Below, piece by piece: positions 20,128 to 23,608 of a DNA stretch of 23,608 nt. The stretch lies in the NCBI GenBank assembly GCA_027575765.1, contig JANBPT010000772.1, forward strand, positions 1 to 23,608, written 5' to 3'. The first letter of the stretch is position 1. Every line of letters begins with the position of its first letter. The notes under the pieces were generated by a model. That model did not search any database, had not been told where the DNA came from, and saw only the letters and a list, made by a program, of their open reading frames with translations. Origin of the DNA: Tieghemiomyces parasiticus. Its lineage: Eukaryota; Kickxellomycota; Dimargaritomycetes; Dimargaritales; Dimargaritaceae. Position numbers and translations under genes: made by a program.

Positions 20128-22043
20128 CCGCTAGAGGAGAGAGCTGGATGGAAAGTCAGCTACGACGTGGCGTCCCTCAGGGTTAACCGGTATGACTACA
20201 TATGGGCAGTTGCCGAACCAATGATGAGTGAATCAACGTTTCAGTGATAGGTCGGTACAGGACGTCAGGCGAGGGACAGGGAGCGGATCGTAAAGCCGAC
20301 GTTCTATCAGACATGCGGTGGGATGACTGCCCACGCGGACGCCCACCATTCCTGTCCCCGTTAACGTCATTATTACCCGAGGTTGGCCTTGTATTCGTTT
20401 GCATGGTATATAGAGACCATTTTTAAGCGTACAGCGGGGTCCAGTAAGAAGAGCACCACAAGTAACCGGAAGATGGATAAAGGCAGCGAAGGCCTGTAGG
20501 CGTGGGATATTCAGTGGGGTTGGGTGTTCCAAAGCCCAACGAGGAAACGTGAAAATTAGTGCCGAGGGTACCGCAGGATATACCAGCCCTTTGTATTCCG
20601 TCGTTGGAGTTCGGGTTTCATAATAGTATTTCCTCCCATGAGGGGGGAGAGGGAGAGAAAAGCACCACTACACCGTGCATCTTCCCTTACCTAAATCCTT
20701 CCTCTCAGCTGTAAGATTTGTCGCGAGCTCTGGCCAGGAGGCACCCCCATCCTAGGCTTCAATCAGCTGTTCAGTGGGGCGCAGAGCTGACAGGTCGGCA
20801 GGCAACAAGCAAGTAGCACAAGTACACCGGACCTTGGCAGGTCTTAGCGGCGCAACAACATCAGCGGAACAGAAAGGGAGTTGACGCCAAGTGTCTTGTC
20901 CCTACGCTTCTTTGCCCACCTTTGGTTACAGTTGACAATATACAGCTGAAGCAAGGGGGGCACCGTTTAGGATGGGCTGTCAAGTCAGTCTGTAAGCCCT
21001 TCTTTGTACAACGCGGCCGTACCGTCACGGGGCCATCCATACTTATTCTCGCCCTGGTGCCGCTCTTTTATTTCCCTCGCTGCCCAAGATTACTTCTAAC
21101 TACGCAAAAATGGCCGTGGGCGACTTGGTCAATAGAGGCATACCGTTGCAAAAATTATATCAGACAAAGTCCAAAGAAAAGAGAGGAATGCCAGAGTAAA
21201 ATGAAAACTAAAAATTACAGTATTACCATCCAACCTTGCCGGTGAACAATGCTGCAACAGAGTCTAATGGGCATAACCTGACCAGTATTGGCCTGCCGTT
21301 AAAGAGGGAGAACAGGACGATAGCAACTGTTGCTTCGCTGGAGTATCTAGACAACACGTTCTGGCCTACGGTTGCGCTGCAACATGTTCAACTATTAAAA
21401 TAAAAAATGAGAACTCTATACCAAGTAGTGTATGTTCCGGTGGATCAATCCATGTCGCCTTTAGCGTTGTCAATTTTGCACCCAATGGTTCGAAAGAATC
21501 ACACACAAGATGTACACACGCTTCAGCCTCTCTAGAAGCATTACTTTCCCCCCCCACACGTCTCCCTTTTCCACTCCCGCCGCCGCCTCACTTCGTTTTT
21601 AGAACCCTCATATCCCTATAGCTAGGTTACCGAATGTAGCCCGGTGTCACCCTCCCCCGGTGACTAGGTGTGAGTCGAACACATAAATCAGAAGAAATGA
21701 GTCTGGGGGACAGGGAGGCGCAGCCGGAGCACTGGTTACGTTCGACTTCGGGTACTGCAAATAAATAGTCCTCATGGCCCTCTCTGATTTCAACCTCATA
21801 GCCGATTAACAACCCTTCTCCCTATTTTTTAGCCCTGGCTAGAGCACTACCCTTCTCCGCTATCTATAGTCGCACCATATCTCCAGTGAATCCTCTCATC
21901 CTCGCAGGGGGAGCTTGCAGCGGCCTACTTATATCAACTTACCTAAACCCGAGTTGCCTTTTGGCTATTTTCTTTCAAAAAAGTCCAGTCTCATTGCTAC
22001 TTTTAATCAGATCGCCTCGCTATAACTTGTCTCTCAATCCATC

Positions 22044-22586
22044 ATGAAGGACATTGTTGTGCTTGTTTTGGTTGGCCTTTTGGGCATGCCACTAATGCTG
22101 TCCAAGCCTCAACTCTCCCCAGTTAGCGAGGTCGGAACACCTTCTATCCTACCCATCACAAATCTCAAGCTACCAGCACCAACAGAAAGTTCAGCCATTA
22201 TCCCGCACCACTATATCAGCACTGAGGTGGCGAAAATTGTCCATACTCCACGGCCGGACTACCTCGAACAACTCAGACCTCTTTCAGCAAAGTGGGGCGG
22301 ACTCATTGGTGCTGTTTTGCACGGCGCCTCCTACACTTACAATGTGCTCACTGGGAAGCCGCTACCAGAGCCCAGTGAGGAGAGCCTAGAGCGCCAACCA
22401 CCCAACAATTATGCTGACTGGTTTAGTCACCATATAATGAACATGTCCGAGGAGATGACTAAGGGGTATCAGATTGGCTGGGAGCTTGGCCAGGCGTTCC
22501 CCAATCAGATGAAGAAGGTGTACAACGAATGGTATCAGTACCTAAAAGGTCGGCCTCCTGTAGTACATGATACCATCACTGACTAA
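22044..22586 (+). CDS. Small secreted protein of unknown family
   Basis: Single-exon frame of 180 residues. Residues 1-20 are a clear signal peptide (Lys2, then V-V-L-V-L-V-G-L-L-G-M), with cleavage likely after M-L-S before Lys21. Residues 21-75 are Pro/Ser/Thr-rich. Residues 80-180 look helical and contain W-G-G-L-I-G-A-V-L-H-G-A-S-Y-T-Y and Y-A-D-W-F-S-H-H-I-M-N-M-S, followed by a helix rich in Gly, Trp and Tyr. There is no Cys in the mature protein, unlike many fungal effectors, and one N-M-S glycosylation sequon. No transmembrane segment or anchor follows. Codon third positions are less G/C-rich than in the Sec14-like gene. A TTATAT element lies 115 bases upstream within a C/T-rich leader. 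I recognise no family. Its small size, secretion signal and position next to AT-rich repeat-like DNA are compatible with a fast-evolving secreted protein; an effector role is speculation. Confidence 0.75.
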   Translation: MKDIVVLVLVGLLGMPLMLSKPQLSPVSEVGTPSILPITNLKLPAPTESSAIIPHHYISTEVAKIVHTPRPDYLEQLRPLSAKWGGLIGAVLHGASYTYNVLTGKPLPEPSEESLERQPPNNYADWFSHHIMNMSEEMTKGYQIGWELGQAFPNQMKKVYNEWYQYLKGRPPVVHDTITD

Positions 22587-22602
22587 AGTGACATGTCACT
22601 TT
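22585..22602. repeat. Perfect 18-bp palindrome across a stop codon
   Basis: AAAGTGACATGTCACTTT equals its own reverse complement and begins inside the TAA stop codon of the small secreted-protein gene. It could be a binding site for a dimeric protein or a 3'-UTR hairpin. Confidence 0.85.
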
Positions 22603-23266
22603 CCCAACTTACTGCATTTGTTTTTGCACACCATTACTCTAATCTAAATTGATTCTTAATTCGTGGTATGGTAGGGCCAAAGTCAGTATTGCATTTAAAT
22701 ATTAATATCTCATTAAATTGGGGATGTATTGTGATAATTATTATAGGAAGTATCTAATTAAGGCGAGTCATGTAAACTCATCATGTCATATTCAAGAGGA
22801 TAGGCTTTTCTTTAGACTAGAGGTAGCTATGGTATAACCCAGCATTATAGTAGGTCCTCATCTCACTAGTGTAACTACTGTGGAAGGCGTGGTTATCCAG
22901 ACCCTGGTGGGTCCTGGCTCATTGAAGTTCAATCAAAAGTACGTAAAAATAAGATAAAGACCATGATAATAAGGAAAAGTTGGCTTATATAGCTGATGCT
23001 TGTGCTCTAGAGGGTTGCTTGAGTGGTTGTCTTGGTTGTAATGGGTGTAGTGTGGAAGGGTGTTTCCTGGTCTAGTGTGAGACCTCATTGTGGTGGTGGA
23101 GGATTGGCCATCATATGGTTTGGGTGCTAACAGTAGGGCTAATTATAATAAGTGAACTAATAGTAGTGAGGAAGAAGATGATGTTAATTAGGATCTGACT
23201 TGGGGCTTTATATAGGGTCTGTGCTGATATCAGGCCCCAGTCTAATACCATAACCAAAAGGCTATT

Positions 23267-23301
23267 CTACTATCACAGAATTTATAGTTCTGAAATAGTA
23301 G
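23267..23301. repeat. Imperfect 14-bp hairpin
   Basis: CTACTATCACAGAA and TTCTGAAATAGTAG can pair at 12 of 14 positions around a seven-base loop (TTTATAG). It lies in the AT-rich tail, close to a second hairpin. Confidence 0.65.
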
Positions 23302-23330
23302 ACTTGGACTTTACCTTGGGAAAATCTTAT

Positions 23331-23351
23331 GTGGTGATTCCCAATCACCAC
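23331..23351. repeat. Perfect 9-bp hairpin with 3-base loop
   Basis: GTGGTGATT and AATCACCAC pair exactly around CCC. It is 30 bases after the preceding hairpin, and both may belong to one decayed mobile element or structured transcript. Confidence 0.65.
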
Positions 23352-23608
23352 AGCAGTGATGAACTGTAGTTGGTATCCCACTGGCTGGTTGGCTTTGCCA
23401 TCAATAACAGCCTGGAGTATGGCTAGTGACTAGTAGTTCCCAAGGCATATATCTTGACTACTACACATTCATTAAAACTACATCAAACATCCTATCCTGT
23501 TTACAGACACCACAGGAGCAAAGGGAAGACCACAATTCATTAGAATGGGCAGTAAGGGCTATGGTCAACTAAAAATGCCCTTGTACTGTGACCAATGGTG
23601 GTGAATGG

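Larger units (their letters stand above)
19221..22043. other. Intergenic region with C/T-rich tract and hairpins
   Basis: About 19480-19740 is C/T-rich like the leaders of other genes, yet the only frame in it is an 88-residue one at 19406-19672 with low-complexity Ser/Leu/Pro composition. Several hairpins follow between 19749 and 20127, and a C11 run lies at 20005-20015. From about 20130 to 21540 nothing is recognised. From about 21810 to 22043 the strand is C/T-rich again, with a weak TATA-like TTATAT at 21929, presumably the promoter and leader of the gene at 22044. Confidence 0.5.
22587..23608. other. AT-rich gene-free tail, possibly repeat-derived
   Basis: After the last gene the DNA becomes A/T-rich and lacks any sizeable open frame on either strand. 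It contains a minus-strand TATA-like CTATATAAAG (complement about 23206-23215), an imperfect 14-bp hairpin at 23267-23301 and a perfect 9-bp hairpin at 23331-23351. The composition differs from the other spacers. This could be a decayed transposable element or LTR remnant, but no terminal repeats, target duplication or element-coding sequence can be shown. Confidence 0.35.

Noticed and set aside
20922..21245. 107-residue open frame on the + strand
   Set aside because: No domain is visible, there is no promoter or leader like those of the accepted genes, and the composition is not protein-like.

Overview
The window looks like nuclear DNA of a fungus, probably an early-diverging lineage with filamentous growth (Zoopagomycota such as Kickxellomycotina/Dimargaritales is a guess, not shown). 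The grounds are: intron-containing genes with GTAAGT/GTAAGC donors, an ECM3/YBR287W-type 'auxin efflux carrier', a PDR16/SFH3-like Sec14 protein, a nucleus-encoded mitochondrial bL27, TATA-like promoters followed by C/T-rich leaders, and no operons. I found no bacterial genes, rRNA, tRNA, CRISPR array, recognisable virus or intact transposon.

Layout. 1-2347 is non-coding and ends in a TATA box and C/T-rich leader. 2348-3526 (+) encodes a secreted protein of unknown family. 4187-6862 (-) is a three-exon membrane transporter of the auxin efflux carrier family; I reconstructed its two small 5' exons from splice signals and protein continuity. 6863-9933 has no credible gene, and its first 1.3 kb is strongly purine-rich on the + strand. 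9934-10773 (-) is a three-exon gene for mitochondrial ribosomal protein bL27m. 12444-13691 (+) is a single-exon Sec14/CRAL-TRIO lipid-transfer protein. 14289-15822 (+) is a protein of repeated Myb/SANT-like motifs; an 88-base intron would give it a mitochondrial-type presequence. 17118-19220 (+) encodes a large, mostly disordered protein with both a signal peptide and a nuclear-localisation-like cluster. 19221-22043 is non-coding, with C/T-rich DNA followed by several hairpins. 22044-22586 (+) encodes a small secreted protein of unknown family, and the AT-rich tail to 23608 resembles repeat-derived DNA.

The genes do not form a pathway. Three conserved housekeeping-type genes (transporter, bL27m, Sec14) and a Myb-like gene are interleaved with three signal-peptide proteins I cannot assign to any family. 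Those three are the most novel content: two combine a secretion signal with strongly basic, nuclear-localisation-like segments, and the third sits beside the AT-rich tail. An effector role is speculation.
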